Assembly (NCBI RefSeq): GCF_016917355.1
Contig: NZ_CP070304.1
Location: forward strand, 496,001 to 560,000
Length of the DNA stretch: 64,000 nt
From: Glaciimonas sp. PAMC28666
GTDB taxonomy: Bacteria; Pseudomonadota; Gammaproteobacteria; Burkholderiales; Burkholderiaceae_D
Reading direction: 5' to 3'
A program made the position numbers and the translations under genes. The notes below the pieces were generated by a model. It did no database searches and was not told where the DNA came from. It worked only from the letters and a program-made list of their open reading frames with translations. Position 1 is the first letter of the stretch. Every line of letters starts with the position of its first letter. Positions 54,343 through 63,694 of the stretch are shown here, in pieces.

Positions 54343-55716
54343 ATGCCTTTAATGCTCACACCGGCCGCCATCAGTCAGCCCGGCCCGCAGGTTTCGACAA
54401 CCACTTCGACGTCCGATCAGAACGCCAATGATGTTCGCAGTTTCGGCGACGCCTATCAGCACTCGCTGGCGAATGGCGCTGTGAAGGCGCCTGTCGCAAA
54501 AGCCACCGCGCCGCCACTCGATAAAACATCCGTCCGGACAACGTTGCGGCACCAGGCCGACAGCATTGACGACAACCCGCAAAACGCAACCGCAGCTTTA
54601 TTATTAGCGATGCTGCCGGCGACTCCGACCGCAGATTACTCTGCGATCAACGCCGCTACCGACCCGGCACCAGTCAGCAGCCAGGCTACGACGGCGGAGA
54701 TGCAACTCAATCAGGCAATCGCCGCAGCAAGCGGGCAGCAAAGCCAGTTTTACTCCCCTGGGACCGCTGGAAAAATATCTCCCAACAATGCCAACTTTGC
54801 CAGCGACACCACTGCGGACAAGGGCGGCGCAAACATCGCTGCCACCTCAACCACAATGCCAACGATCGACACCGTCACGCCAATCGCAGCGGAGCCGACC
54901 TCGGCTGCCAACACCCAAAAACAAGGCCAGCAAGCCTTTCCGGAAGGCGACGCCGCCCCACTCGCTGCGGTAAGTGCCAACGCCCCCCCTGTTGTAACTG
55001 CGCCGGACACGAATTCAACCCAGCAGCATGCGCAACACGAGCACACCAGGCAAGACACCCGTATCAATCAACTGGCGGACCTAACCGCTTCCGCGACCAC
55101 CCCTCCGAGCGGTGCCACGCAAACAATCGCCATCGCTGCCAGCGATGCAAGCGACCAGCGAACCGCACCTCAGGCAAACCAAATCAGCCCCGGCGCGCTG
55201 CTGGCACTTAGTCCGACGCCACCCGCACCGGCCATCAGCAGCCAGCAGATCACAACGCCAGCTCCTGTCAGTCTGGCGCTCACGCCGCAGGTCGGCAGTA
55301 GCGAATGGGCCGGCGCCCTAAGCCAACAAGTAATTTTCATGGGGAATGCCAATCATCAGGTCGCTGAATTGCACCTGAACCCGCCAGATCTTGGACCGCT
55401 CAAGGTGACCATCACCATGAACGACAATCAGGCGCAGGCGATTTTTGTTTCCGGTCATGAGTCGGTACGTGCTGCAGTGGAGGCGGCGTTGCCACAATTA
55501 CGCACAAATTTGGCCGACAATAACATCAACCTCAGCCATACTTCGGTCAGCGCGGATACCCCACAGCAACAAAGCACATTCACACAGAATCAGGACGGGC
55601 AGCCAGCTCAGCGTAACGGCCAGCGCTTTAATAGCAAAGCAGCGGCGAGCAGCACACCACTGACGAGTACAGCATCGGTAAGCACCAGTCAGGGCGTCAT
55701 CGATACTTTCGCCTAG
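54343..55716 (+). CDS. fliK: Hook-length control protein FliK
   Basis: FliK is the molecular ruler that signals FlhB to stop hook export. The 457-residue protein has a long Ala/Thr/Pro/Gln-rich, disordered N-terminal ruler and the conserved C-terminal domain: QVIFMGNANHQVAELHLNPPDLGPLKVTITMNDNQAQAIFVSGHESVRAAVEAALPQLR. A Ser/Gln-rich tail follows. It ends the fliFGHIJK set; about 186 nt separate it from fliL. Confidence 0.95.
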   Translation: MPLMLTPAAISQPGPQVSTTTSTSDQNANDVRSFGDAYQHSLANGAVKAPVAKATAPPLDKTSVRTTLRHQADSIDDNPQNATAALLLAMLPATPTADYSAINAATDPAPVSSQATTAEMQLNQAIAAASGQQSQFYSPGTAGKISPNNANFASDTTADKGGANIAATSTTMPTIDTVTPIAAEPTSAANTQKQGQQAFPEGDAAPLAAVSANAPPVVTAPDTNSTQQHAQHEHTRQDTRINQLADLTASATTPPSGATQTIAIAASDASDQRTAPQANQISPGALLALSPTPPAPAISSQQITTPAPVSLALTPQVGSSEWAGALSQQVIFMGNANHQVAELHLNPPDLGPLKVTITMNDNQAQAIFVSGHESVRAAVEAALPQLRTNLADNNINLSHTSVSADTPQQQSTFTQNQDGQPAQRNGQRFNSKAAASSTPLTSTASVSTSQGVIDTFA

Positions 55717-55902
55717 CGCAAGGAGCCTTGATCCGAAAAAATTCGGGATGATGAAAAAACTCGTGCATCCCGCAACCAGGACGGTTGTACTAAGCCCTGC
55801 GTTGCAAATGCCTGAGTTGCGTCGGATTATCCCCTTTTATCGAGGGATGGCACAGCACGCTTTTCGCCGAAAATGCAGACTGGAATTTTATGCGGGAATG
55901 CA

Positions 55903-56382
55903 ATGGCAACAACTAGCACCGATACGACGGTATCACCCAAAAAAAGCAAGCTCGGCCTGATCCTGGTCGTGTTGGCGGTGCTTGCTGTGCTCGGCGGCGG
56001 CGCTGCTGCCTATTATTACCTGATGCCAAACCAACACCATACCGAAGTCGTGGTTGCAACGGCGGAAGCGCCTATTTTTATAGCTCTGGAGCCGTTCACC
56101 GTCAATCTGCAATCGGAAGATCACGACCGCTACTTGCACATTGGCATTACGCTCAAGCTTGCCGATATTCTATCGCAGGAGCAAACCACCGTATATTTGC
56201 CGGAAGCACGCAGCCGTATCCTGTTGCTGTTATCGAATCGCAAAGCCGAAACGCTGATTACTGCCGATGAAAAAATCCAGTTGGCAGCTGAAATCCGCAC
56301 CGTGTTAAACAAGCCGCTCAGCACTACCAAACCGTCACAGCGCATTACAGATGTGCTGTTTACCACCTTTGTGGTGCAGTAG
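55903..56382 (+). CDS. fliL: Flagellar basal body-associated protein FliL
   Basis: FliL is an inner-membrane protein that surrounds and supports stators. From ATG 55903 it has 159 residues: a basic N-terminus (KKSKLG), one helix (LILVVLAVLAVLGGGAAAYYYL) and a periplasmic SPFH/stomatin-like domain (FIALEPFTVNLQSEDHDRYLHIGITLKLADILSQEQTTVYLPEARSRILLLLSNRKAETL). The alternative start at 55873 has no better ribosome site. An overlapping 70-codon frame at 55748-55960 is not supported. Confidence 0.94.
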   Translation: MATTSTDTTVSPKKSKLGLILVVLAVLAVLGGGAAAYYYLMPNQHHTEVVVATAEAPIFIALEPFTVNLQSEDHDRYLHIGITLKLADILSQEQTTVYLPEARSRILLLLSNRKAETLITADEKIQLAAEIRTVLNKPLSTTKPSQRITDVLFTTFVVQ

Positions 56383-56403
56383 AACCATCAATGAGATCCA
56401 TCA

Positions 56404-57405
56404 ATGGCTTATGAACAGCTACTGTCTCAAGACGAAGTAGATGCGCTTTTGCAAGGTGTCACCGGCGAGCCCGAAGGCAGTCCTGCGCCACCGGCTCCCG
56501 AGGATAGTTTGCCCACCTTTAATCTGGGCACGCAGGCGCGCATGGTCCGCGGGCGCATGCAAACGCTGGAAATCATCAACGAACGTTTTTCCCGGCATTT
56601 ACGTAGCGCGCTATTCGATTTCATGCGCCGCAGCGTCGACATTTCGGTCGGTGCTGTCTGTATCCAGAAGTACAGCGAGTTCACGCGCCATCTGCCCGTT
56701 CCCGCCAACATAAATCTGTTGCACATGAAACCGCTGCGCGGAACGGCTCTGTTCGTGTTCGATCCGAATCTGGTTTTTCTGGTGGTGGACAACCTGTTCG
56801 GCGGCGATGGTCGGTTTCCCATGCGCGTCGAAGGCCGCGGCTTCACGCTCACCGAGCAGCGCATCATCACGCGCTTGCTGAACCTGGCACTGGAAAGCTA
56901 TGGTCGTGCGTGGCAACCGCTGTATCCACTGGAATTCGAATATCTCCGCTCAGAAATGCATGCCAAGGTTGCCAACATCGCCACGCCCAACGAAGTGGTG
57001 GTGAATACCACCTTTCATATCGAGCTCGGCTCCGCCGGTGGGGCGCTACACATCTGCATGCCCTATTCGATGCTAGAACCGATCCGCGATCTGCTGACCA
57101 ATCCGCTCCAAAATGAGGTCGAAGTCGACAAGCGCTGGGTCAAGCAACTGTCGCGCCAGGTTCAGAGTGTCGACGTCAAACTGACAGCCGATTTCCAGAC
57201 CGTATCATCGACCATCGGACAGTTGTTAAAATTAAAAGTCGGTGACGTCTTGCCGCTCGACATGCCGGAATCTATCGTCGCCAGTGTCGACGGGGTACCG
57301 GTCATGGAGTGTGGCTACGGCACATCCAATGGTCACTATGCATTACGAGTACAGAAAATGATCAATCACCGGGACAGCGATTTAAAAGGAAGCAACAATG
57401 AGTGA
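56404..57405 (+). CDS. fliM: Flagellar motor switch protein FliM
   Basis: FliM is the C-ring subunit that binds phosphorylated CheY and passes the switch signal to FliG. The 333-residue protein has the CheY-binding N-terminus (LSQDEVDALLQGV), the linker, the CheC-like middle domain with FliG-binding GGxG (FGGDGRFPMRVEGRGFT), and the C-terminal SpoA domain (VDVKLTADFQTVSSTIGQLLKLKVGDVLPLDM). It overlaps fliN by eight bases. Confidence 0.98.
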   Translation: MAYEQLLSQDEVDALLQGVTGEPEGSPAPPAPEDSLPTFNLGTQARMVRGRMQTLEIINERFSRHLRSALFDFMRRSVDISVGAVCIQKYSEFTRHLPVPANINLLHMKPLRGTALFVFDPNLVFLVVDNLFGGDGRFPMRVEGRGFTLTEQRIITRLLNLALESYGRAWQPLYPLEFEYLRSEMHAKVANIATPNEVVVNTTFHIELGSAGGALHICMPYSMLEPIRDLLTNPLQNEVEVDKRWVKQLSRQVQSVDVKLTADFQTVSSTIGQLLKLKVGDVLPLDMPESIVASVDGVPVMECGYGTSNGHYALRVQKMINHRDSDLKGSNNE

Positions 57406-57829
57406 CGACAACATGCAAGACGCGCTGGCCGATGACTGGGCCGCAGCGCTGGCTGCACAGACGGAAGCGTCCCAGCCAGCCGCAGCCGCCGTCTTCCCTC
57501 CCAAAGGTACGGACAGCAGTGCCAATGTGTTCAAACCGCTTAGCGGCGACGGTGCAACCGTGGCAAAAACCGATATCGACATGATTCTCGATATCCCGGT
57601 GCAGCTGACAGCCGAATTGGGACATACCCGTATCACCATCAAAAGCTTGCTGCAACTGGCTCAGGGTTCGGTCGTCGAGCTCGACGGCCTGGCGGGGGAG
57701 CCGATGGACGTGCTGATCAATGGCTATCTGATCGCTCAGGGAGAAGTCGTGGTGGTCAACGATAAATTCGGTATTCGCCTGACCGATATCATTACCCCTT
57801 CCGAACGCATTCACAAACTGAATCGATGA
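57398..57829 (+). CDS. fliN: Flagellar motor switch protein FliN
   Basis: FliN forms the lower C ring and docks the FliH-FliI complex. The 143-residue protein has a variable Ala/Pro-rich N-terminus and a SpoA domain (DMILDIPVQLTAELGHTRITIKSLLQLAQGSVVELDGLAGEPMDVLINGYLIAQGEVVVVNDKFGIRLTDII). Its stop overlaps the fliO ATG as ATGA. Confidence 0.98.
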   Translation: MSDDNMQDALADDWAAALAAQTEASQPAAAAVFPPKGTDSSANVFKPLSGDGATVAKTDIDMILDIPVQLTAELGHTRITIKSLLQLAQGSVVELDGLAGEPMDVLINGYLIAQGEVVVVNDKFGIRLTDIITPSERIHKLNR

Positions 57830-58317
57830 AACAGCAGCGCATACTTTTACTACTGCCGGGTCTGGTGATGCCATTGCTGGCATTGGCCGCCCTGCCAGCT
57901 GGCGCTACCATGCCGTCCACGCAGCAGATTGCGGCCGAGACCGTCCCCACTTGGGGTGCTGGCAGTTTCCTGCAGGCCGGCTTCGGTCTGGTAATGGTGC
58001 TGGGATTGATTTTTCTATGCGCCTGGGTGGCACGCCGCCTTGGGCTGCAGCGTCATAACAGCGGGCGTCTGGTGAAGGTCGTCGCCAGCACCATGGTCGG
58101 CCAGCGCGAACGCGTGGTTGTCGTGGAAGTCGGTGGCTCCTGGCTAGTCCTCGGCGTGACGCCGGGCCAGATCCGTTCGTTGCACACGATGCCGGCGGGA
58201 GAGCTGCCATCAAACGAAACAACCTCCGCCACCGGTCTCGCCGGCGCAACCACCCTTTCCGCCAATGCATTCTCGCAAAAGCTACGCGACTCTATCACCA
58301 ATTTTCGGCGCTCCTGA
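57826..58317 (+). CDS. fliO: Flagellar export assembly protein FliO
   Basis: FliO is a small membrane protein that helps assemble the FliP ring of the export gate. The 163-residue product has a signal-like N-terminal helix (ILLLLPGLVMPLLALAALPAGA), a second helix (FLQAGFGLVMVLGLIFLCAWVAR) and a cytoplasmic tail (VKVVASTMVGQRERVVVVEVGGSWLVLGVTPGQIRSLHTM), the FliO family pattern. It overlaps fliN and precedes fliP by three bases. Confidence 0.9.
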   Translation: MKQQRILLLLPGLVMPLLALAALPAGATMPSTQQIAAETVPTWGAGSFLQAGFGLVMVLGLIFLCAWVARRLGLQRHNSGRLVKVVASTMVGQRERVVVVEVGGSWLVLGVTPGQIRSLHTMPAGELPSNETTSATGLAGATTLSANAFSQKLRDSITNFRRS

Positions 58318-58320
58318 ACC

Positions 58321-59115
58321 TTGAAACATCCTCTGCCCCTTGTGCCGCCACAGGCACGCCTACGGTCGTATTGCTGTCGGCTTGGCGCTGTGCTGGTCTT
58401 CATTTTCCCCTTGCTATTACCGGCGCTCGCTTCGGCCCAGGGCATCCCAGGCATTACCACAAGCCCCGCCGCTGGCGGCGGCCAGACCTGGTCGCTCAGC
58501 GTCCAGACCATGCTGTTACTGACTTCACTGTCGTTTCTGCCGGCGGTCTTGCTGACCATGACAGGGTTCACCCGCATCGTCATTGTGCTCAGCCTGCTTC
58601 GCAATGCGATTGGTGCCCAGACCTCCCCGCCGAATCATATTCTGGTCGGGCTGGCATTGTTTCTGACTTTTTTTGTCATGTCGCCGGTGTTCGATAAAGC
58701 GTATAACGATGCTTACAAGCCATTTTCGGAAAACAAGATCAGTAGCGAGCAAGCGCTCGATCGCGGCATCCAGCCGTTCAAGCAATTCATGCTGAAACAA
58801 ACTCGGGAAAACGATCTGGCCCTGTTTGCCAAGCTGGCGCACACGCCGCCGATGCAGGGTCCGGAGGAGGTGCCGTTGCGGATCCTGGTTCCCGCGTTCA
58901 TGATCAGCGAACTGAAAACCGCGTTTCAGATTGGCTTCACTATCTTTATCCCGTTTCTGGTGGTCGATCTGGTGGTGGCCAGCGTCCTGATGTCGTTGGG
59001 GATGATGATGGTGCCGCCGGCGAATATTTCCCTGCCGTTCAAATTAATGCTGTTCGTACTGGTCGACGGCTGGCACCTGATCGTCGGGGCGCTGGCACAA
59101 AGTTTCTATACGTAG
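58321..59115 (+). CDS. fliP: Flagellar export gate protein FliP
   Basis: FliP forms the pentameric core of the export gate together with FliQ and FliR. The 264-residue protein has a signal peptide ([18 protein letters not shown]) and the conserved blocks [57 protein letters not shown], and [41 protein letters not shown]. The start is read as TTG 58321 and is uncertain, because no ATG lies upstream of the signal peptide and no strong ribosome site is visible. Confidence 0.97.
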   Translation: MKHPLPLVPPQARLRSYCCRLGAVLVFIFPLLLPALASAQGIPGITTSPAAGGGQTWSLSVQTMLLLTSLSFLPAVLLTMTGFTRIVIVLSLLRNAIGAQTSPPNHILVGLALFLTFFVMSPVFDKAYNDAYKPFSENKISSEQALDRGIQPFKQFMLKQTRENDLALFAKLAHTPPMQGPEEVPLRILVPAFMISELKTAFQIGFTIFIPFLVVDLVVASVLMSLGMMMVPPANISLPFKLMLFVLVDGWHLIVGALAQSFYT

Positions 59116-59209
59116 CGGCGCTGACATGGTCACCCTTGCGCTTTAATTCATATTTTTATAGGTTGCCTGAAACGGTCCAGCGCCGTTCCAGGGCTCGGAA
59201 CATACATCC

Positions 59210-59479
59210 ATGACTCCTGAATCGGTAATGTCCCTTGGCTACCATGCCATGAAAGTCGCGGTGTTGCTGGCTGCGCCGTTGCTGTTGGTAGCCCTGGTCA
59301 CGGGCCTCGTCATCAGCCTGTTTCAGGCGGCCACCCAGATCAACGAAATGACGCTCTCGTTTATTCCCAAACTGCTGGCGGTACTGGCAACGATGGTAAT
59401 TGCCGGCCCTTGGATGCTGAGCGTGATTCTCGACTACATGCGTGACCTGTTCAGCAGCATCCCGCAGCTGGTTGGCTGA
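59210..59479 (+). CDS. fliQ: Flagellar export gate protein FliQ
   Basis: FliQ is a two-helix subunit of the export gate. The 89-residue protein has the expected VMSLGYHAMKVAVLLAAPLLLVALVTGLVISLFQAATQINEMTLSFIPKLLAVLATMVIAGPWMLSVILDYMRDLF. About 94 nt separate it from fliP. Confidence 0.97.
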   Translation: MTPESVMSLGYHAMKVAVLLAAPLLLVALVTGLVISLFQAATQINEMTLSFIPKLLAVLATMVIAGPWMLSVILDYMRDLFSSIPQLVG

Positions 59480-59555
59480 TCTTGCATTCTCCGATGAGCG
59501 CTTACTTTTGTACGAACAGCAGCATGAGCACACACTTTCCTCCGTTCGCTAACTG

Positions 59556-60350
59556 ATGCAGCCGGTCCTGTCCGTCACGTCGGCCCAGCTCAGCGCCTGG
59601 CTGGTCGCGTTTTTGTGGCCGTTCGTACGAATTCTCGCACTGGTCGGCACCGCCCCTGTCTTCAGTGAAACGCCGGTCCCTCGCGAAGCCAAAGTTGGCC
59701 TCGCCGTCCTCCTGACGCTGGTCATTGCACCCACCGTTACAGCGCTTCCAGCCACCCCGTTAATGTCGGCGGGCGGCGTCTGGATCATCATCCAGCAATT
59801 CATTATTGGCGCCGCAATGGGTCTGGTGATGCAAATGGTATTCGCCGCCGTTGAGGCGGCAGGCGACTATATCGGACTGCAAATGGGTTTGTCCTTCGCA
59901 TCGTTCTTCGACGTCATGAGCGGCGGCAGCACCGCGGTCCTGTCGACTTTGCTGAAATCGCTGGCGATGCTGGTTTTCCTGGCAGTCGACGGTCATTTGA
60001 TGATGGTCCAGACCTTGGCTACCAGCTTTCAGACCTTACCGATTTCCGTATCCCCGCTGGCGGCGGGCGGCTGGTATCTGCTGGTGTTGGCCGGTGGCGA
60101 GGTATTTACCGCCGGCCTGATGCTGGCGCTGCCGCTGGTTACGGCCATCCTGACATTGAATCTGGCACTGGGCATTCTCAACCGTGCGTCCCCGCAATTC
60201 AGCGTGTTTGCCATCGGCTTTCCGCTAACGCTGCTCAGCGGCGTCATTGCGCTGCAGTTATTGATGCCCCATATGGCGCCCTTCATGGAGCAGCAATTCT
60301 CCGCGAGTCTGACGACCATGTTGCATCTGACGCAGGCCCTGCGAAAGTGA
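59556..60350 (+). CDS. fliR: Flagellar export gate protein FliR
   Basis: FliR closes the FliP/FliQ/FliR gate and contacts FlhB. The 264-residue protein has about six membrane helices with family blocks FLWPFVRILALVGTAPVFSETPVPREAKVGLAVLLTLVIAPT, FAAVEAAGDYIGLQMGLSFASFFDVMSG and LGILNRASPQFSVFAIGFPLTLLSGVIALQLLMP. It is the last gene of the plus-strand fli block; ycgR is convergent. Confidence 0.97.
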   Translation: MQPVLSVTSAQLSAWLVAFLWPFVRILALVGTAPVFSETPVPREAKVGLAVLLTLVIAPTVTALPATPLMSAGGVWIIIQQFIIGAAMGLVMQMVFAAVEAAGDYIGLQMGLSFASFFDVMSGGSTAVLSTLLKSLAMLVFLAVDGHLMMVQTLATSFQTLPISVSPLAAGGWYLLVLAGGEVFTAGLMLALPLVTAILTLNLALGILNRASPQFSVFAIGFPLTLLSGVIALQLLMPHMAPFMEQQFSASLTTMLHLTQALRK

Positions 60351-60403
60351 CCATTCACTGAGCAGTCATCGATTTCAGTAAATAGGTTATTGAGCGTAAC
60401 TAA

Positions 60404-61198
60404 TCAGCGTTTATTCCGACGCAACTCCAAAAATGTAATAAACCGCTGCAAGCTCGCTTCCTTGGCTTTCGGTAAGGTCAAAAAGCGGCAACCGAAGTGG
60501 TAGATAGGATCGGTGGAAGTTTTGGCGTTTTGGAAAATGATGATTTTAAGGTCTGATTCCATTGTCCCGAGATCACGATAGTCAAACGTAGCCCCGGTTA
60601 GCGTTGTGCCGATTGTCAGTTCGTCCCCATCCGGATCGACATCGGCGGAACGCAGTCGGACGCCGGTGAGCGACAGATCGACCAGGTTGAACCTTACTCG
60701 CCGCTGATTTGGTAGTGTGGCGGTGCAGACGTAGGGATCAGCGATCGGCATTTCAACCCGAAAGTTTTCACGCCGCTGTATGCGGTACAGACTTTCAGGC
60801 AACTGCGATTTAAACGCCGGCAAGCCATCATGCAGATCCGGCGCTGCCCGGCCGCATACAAACTTAATATGCACACCTGCTTGCATGCCTGAAAACAGAT
60901 TCTCTTCCGACTGTTGAAAGCGAAGGTTCTCTGCATTGCCGGCACCATAATCGTACAAAAACGATCCGCTGGCTTCATCCACGTCCAGAATCCGTGTGAC
61001 GATGCGCTCCCCATTTCTGCCAAAGGAGACGTTCAGAACATTCCTGTGGCGCGCCAGCTGGCGCAGCAGGCTAATGATTTCCTTGGGATGCGTTTTCCGA
61101 AAATCGGCAAGCGCGGCCAGCGCGGCCGTCAGGCTTGGCGACTCACGTGGCTCTACGCCTGTTTCAGGTACTGTTGGGATTAAATCAGGTGCCATCAT
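60404..61198 (-). CDS. ycgR: YcgR-type flagellar brake protein (PilZ domain)
   Basis: YcgR binds c-di-GMP and slows or biases the motor through FliG/FliM/MotA. The 264-residue protein has an N-terminal YcgR domain (LLRQLARHRNVLNVSFGRNGERIVTRILDVDEASGSFLYDYG). The C-terminal PilZ domain has the binding motif RIQRRENFRVEMP (RxxxR) and DLSLTGVRL (DxSxxG). AGGAAA precedes the ATG pair at 61198. It lies convergent to fliR and may act on c-di-GMP made or removed by the MHYT-GGDEF-EAL protein. Confidence 0.93.
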   Translation of the reverse strand: MMAPDLIPTVPETGVEPRESPSLTAALAALADFRKTHPKEIISLLRQLARHRNVLNVSFGRNGERIVTRILDVDEASGSFLYDYGAGNAENLRFQQSEENLFSGMQAGVHIKFVCGRAAPDLHDGLPAFKSQLPESLYRIQRRENFRVEMPIADPYVCTATLPNQRRVRFNLVDLSLTGVRLRSADVDPDGDELTIGTTLTGATFDYRDLGTMESDLKIIIFQNAKTSTDPIYHFGCRFLTLPKAKEASLQRFITFLELRRNKR

Positions 61199-61424
61199 TT
61201 TACTTTCCTATAGCTGCATACACCATGCCGCAGCAATAGGATGTGGCTAAAGTGTGAAAACCGTTGCAATATTTTTAGATTTTTATCTGTTGGGACAGTC
61301 TTGTAGTCCGTATTTTCCGACTTTTTTGGCATAATCTAGCAATTATTACAATAATAGCAAAAAGATACCGAATTTTAGCATTCTGGCGTTGCAAAACAAT
61401 CGCACAGATCACTTAAGAGACGCA

Positions 61425-63152
61425 TTAAAAAGTCGCCCAGTCACCGTCATCATTAACGGCAACATTCGGTACGCGTTTCAACGGTTTCACGTTCATTGCC
61501 ACCGATTGCCTGACGACGCGTGGCGCGGTAGCGATACGGGCGGGCAACGCAACCATTGACGACCGGTGAACTGCCGTCTTTAACGAGGCGCCGCCGGACG
61601 TTGACGTATCGTCGATACTGAACACGCTGACCACTTGCACAAGGTTAGCGGCCTGGTCTTGCAGAGATGCGGCAGCGGCAGCAGCCTCCTCTACCAACGC
61701 AGCGTTCTGTTGCGTGACCTGATCCATTTGTATGATCGCCTGGTTAACCTGTCCAATCCCGGCAGTTTGTTCCTCGCTAGCGGCGGCAATCTCACTCATG
61801 ATATCGGTCACGCGTTTGACGCTATCGACGATTTCGCCCATCGTGATGCCAGCCTGGTCGACCAGTTTCACCCCGATGTGAACTTTTTCCACAGAGGCGT
61901 CGATCAAAGTTTTAATCTCTTTCGCTGCCGCAGCGGAGCGATGCGCCAGGCTACGCACCTCGCTGGCGACGACCGCAAAACCGCGCCCCTGCTCGCCCGC
62001 GCGCGCTGCTTCGACCGCCGCATTTAGCGCCAGGATATTGGTCTGAAACGCGATACTGTCAATAACGCCAATGATGTCGACGATCTTCTTGGCAGACGTA
62101 TTAATCGCTCCCATTGTTTCAACCACTTGCGCCACGACGCCACCACCCTTGACCGCAACACCGGACGCCGACACCGCTAGCCGACTGGCTTGTCGGGCAT
62201 TATCGGCATTCTGTTTTACCGTGCTGGTCAATTGCTCCATCGATGCTGCGGTTTCTTCCAGCGAACTGGCCTGTTGCTCGGTACGCGACGATAAATCCTG
62301 ATTACCTGATGCGATCTGGCTTGATGCTGCAGCGATAGTATCCGTGCCGACGCGGACGTCGCCAACAACGCTTAACAAGCTGTCGTTCATGTCCTTCAAT
62401 GCCTGCATCAACTGCCCGGTTTCATCCGTGGTTTTCACTTCGATACGACTGCTCAGATCGCCGGATGCCACGGTTTGCGCAACCTTGATTGCCTCACTCA
62501 GCGGGCGTGTAATGGAACGTGAAATCAGGAATGCACACACTACGCCCAATGCAACCAGCAACCCACCTAACAACACCATAAGATTGAAGCTGTGGTTATA
62601 TAACTGCGCGACGTCACGCCCGGTCTGGTCGATACTTTGCCTTTGAAAAGCAAGAAATTTATCAAGCTGGGCTTTGTATTTTTTCGAATTCGGTAAAAAT
62701 AGTTCGTTATAAACCCGAGATGACTCCTCGCTGTTGCCGGCTTGTTTTGCTTTCATCGCCAATACTTTAGCGTTCTGGTATTTTTCGCGAAGAATCTTGA
62801 TCGACTTAAATATTTCTTTTTCTGCGTCTGAAGTCAATAAAGGCTCCAACGCTTTCTGGAGTTCGCTCCCCTGTTTTACGCCTGTATCGATGTCTTCCGC
62901 AAACGTCGTTGCTAGCGATCCATCCGCACTTTTAACAATGAACGAGGTACGCACGATGGCGGAGGTAGTGAGAACATTCCAGTCTGAGACCAGCCTTTCT
63001 TTTACCAAAGGCTCTGCCGTCATTTGTTGCGTCGCCATCGCAACCTGATGCAGGTTTGATATTCCTATGACGGTCGAAACGACCGACAGGGCAAGAATAG
63101 TTGCGAACCCTATTCCCATTCGGGTACCGACCCTAAGATTAGTAATTTTCAT
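61425..63152 (-). CDS. Methyl-accepting chemotaxis protein with C-terminal tether
   Basis: A 575-residue chemoreceptor: N-terminal helix ([21 protein letters not shown]), a four-helix-bundle periplasmic domain, a second helix ([20 protein letters not shown]), HAMP ([21 protein letters not shown]) and the signalling coiled coil with tip [20 protein letters not shown]. It ends DGDWATF, resembling the NWETF pentapeptide that recruits CheR and CheB. Its ATG overlaps the cheW stop as ATGA, so cheA-cheW-receptor is one operon. Close in layout to the receptor at 13357-15018. The ligand is unknown. Confidence 0.96.
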   Translation of the reverse strand: MKITNLRVGTRMGIGFATILALSVVSTVIGISNLHQVAMATQQMTAEPLVKERLVSDWNVLTTSAIVRTSFIVKSADGSLATTFAEDIDTGVKQGSELQKALEPLLTSDAEKEIFKSIKILREKYQNAKVLAMKAKQAGNSEESSRVYNELFLPNSKKYKAQLDKFLAFQRQSIDQTGRDVAQLYNHSFNLMVLLGGLLVALGVVCAFLISRSITRPLSEAIKVAQTVASGDLSSRIEVKTTDETGQLMQALKDMNDSLLSVVGDVRVGTDTIAAASSQIASGNQDLSSRTEQQASSLEETAASMEQLTSTVKQNADNARQASRLAVSASGVAVKGGGVVAQVVETMGAINTSAKKIVDIIGVIDSIAFQTNILALNAAVEAARAGEQGRGFAVVASEVRSLAHRSAAAAKEIKTLIDASVEKVHIGVKLVDQAGITMGEIVDSVKRVTDIMSEIAAASEEQTAGIGQVNQAIIQMDQVTQQNAALVEEAAAAAASLQDQAANLVQVVSVFSIDDTSTSGGASLKTAVHRSSMVALPARIATAPRVVRQSVAMNVKPLKRVPNVAVNDDGDWATF

Positions 63153-63694
63153 TTTTTTGAACCACTCCCGGTTTCAAACAATTCCATGTCTTCGCTGCAC
63201 ATCAATCTTTCGATATCGATCAATATGAGCATACGGTTTTCTATCGCACCGAGGCCGGTCAGATATTCAGCAGACCACGTAGCGCCAAACTCCGGCGCTG
63301 GCTTAATCTGCGCTGCGCTGAGTGTCAGCACATCAGAAACACCATCCACCAAAATGCCGACCACGCGATCCCGAATGTTGAGGATGATGACAACGGTGTG
63401 TTGACCGTGTTGCGTGTTTTCCAGTCCAAACTTAATACGCAAATCGACAATCGGAACGATAATGCCGCGTAAATTAGTCACGCCCTTGATGAATGCCGGG
63501 GCATGTGCAATACGTGTTACCGCTTCATAGTCCCGTATTTCCTGCACGCGCAGAATGTCTATGCCGTACTCTTCAGTTCCGAGTGTAAAGACGAGGAATT
63601 TCTCGCCATCCCCTTCCCCATCATTTTCCAGCGTACTGATTTTATTTAGCGCAACAATAATATCTCTCCTGTATTCAAAGGTCATGTTCGGCAT
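63149..63694 (-). CDS. cheW: Chemotaxis coupling protein CheW (copy next to cheA)
   Basis: The 181-residue CheW couples CheA to receptors. Core segments [60 protein letters not shown] and [25 protein letters not shown] are intact. The ATG at 63694 directly follows the cheA stop; a second ATG at 63685 is also possible. It is closely similar to the CheW at 15077-15589. Confidence 0.96.
   Translation of the reverse strand: MPNMTFEYRRDIIVALNKISTLENDGEGDGEKFLVFTLGTEEYGIDILRVQEIRDYEAVTRIAHAPAFIKGVTNLRGIIVPIVDLRIKFGLENTQHGQHTVVIILNIRDRVVGILVDGVSDVLTLSAAQIKPAPEFGATWSAEYLTGLGAIENRMLILIDIERLMCSEDMELFETGSGSKK

Noticed and set aside
55748-55960. 70-codon plus-strand frame between fliK and fliL
   Set aside because: Overlaps the start of fliL in another frame; basic low-information sequence with no recognisable domain.
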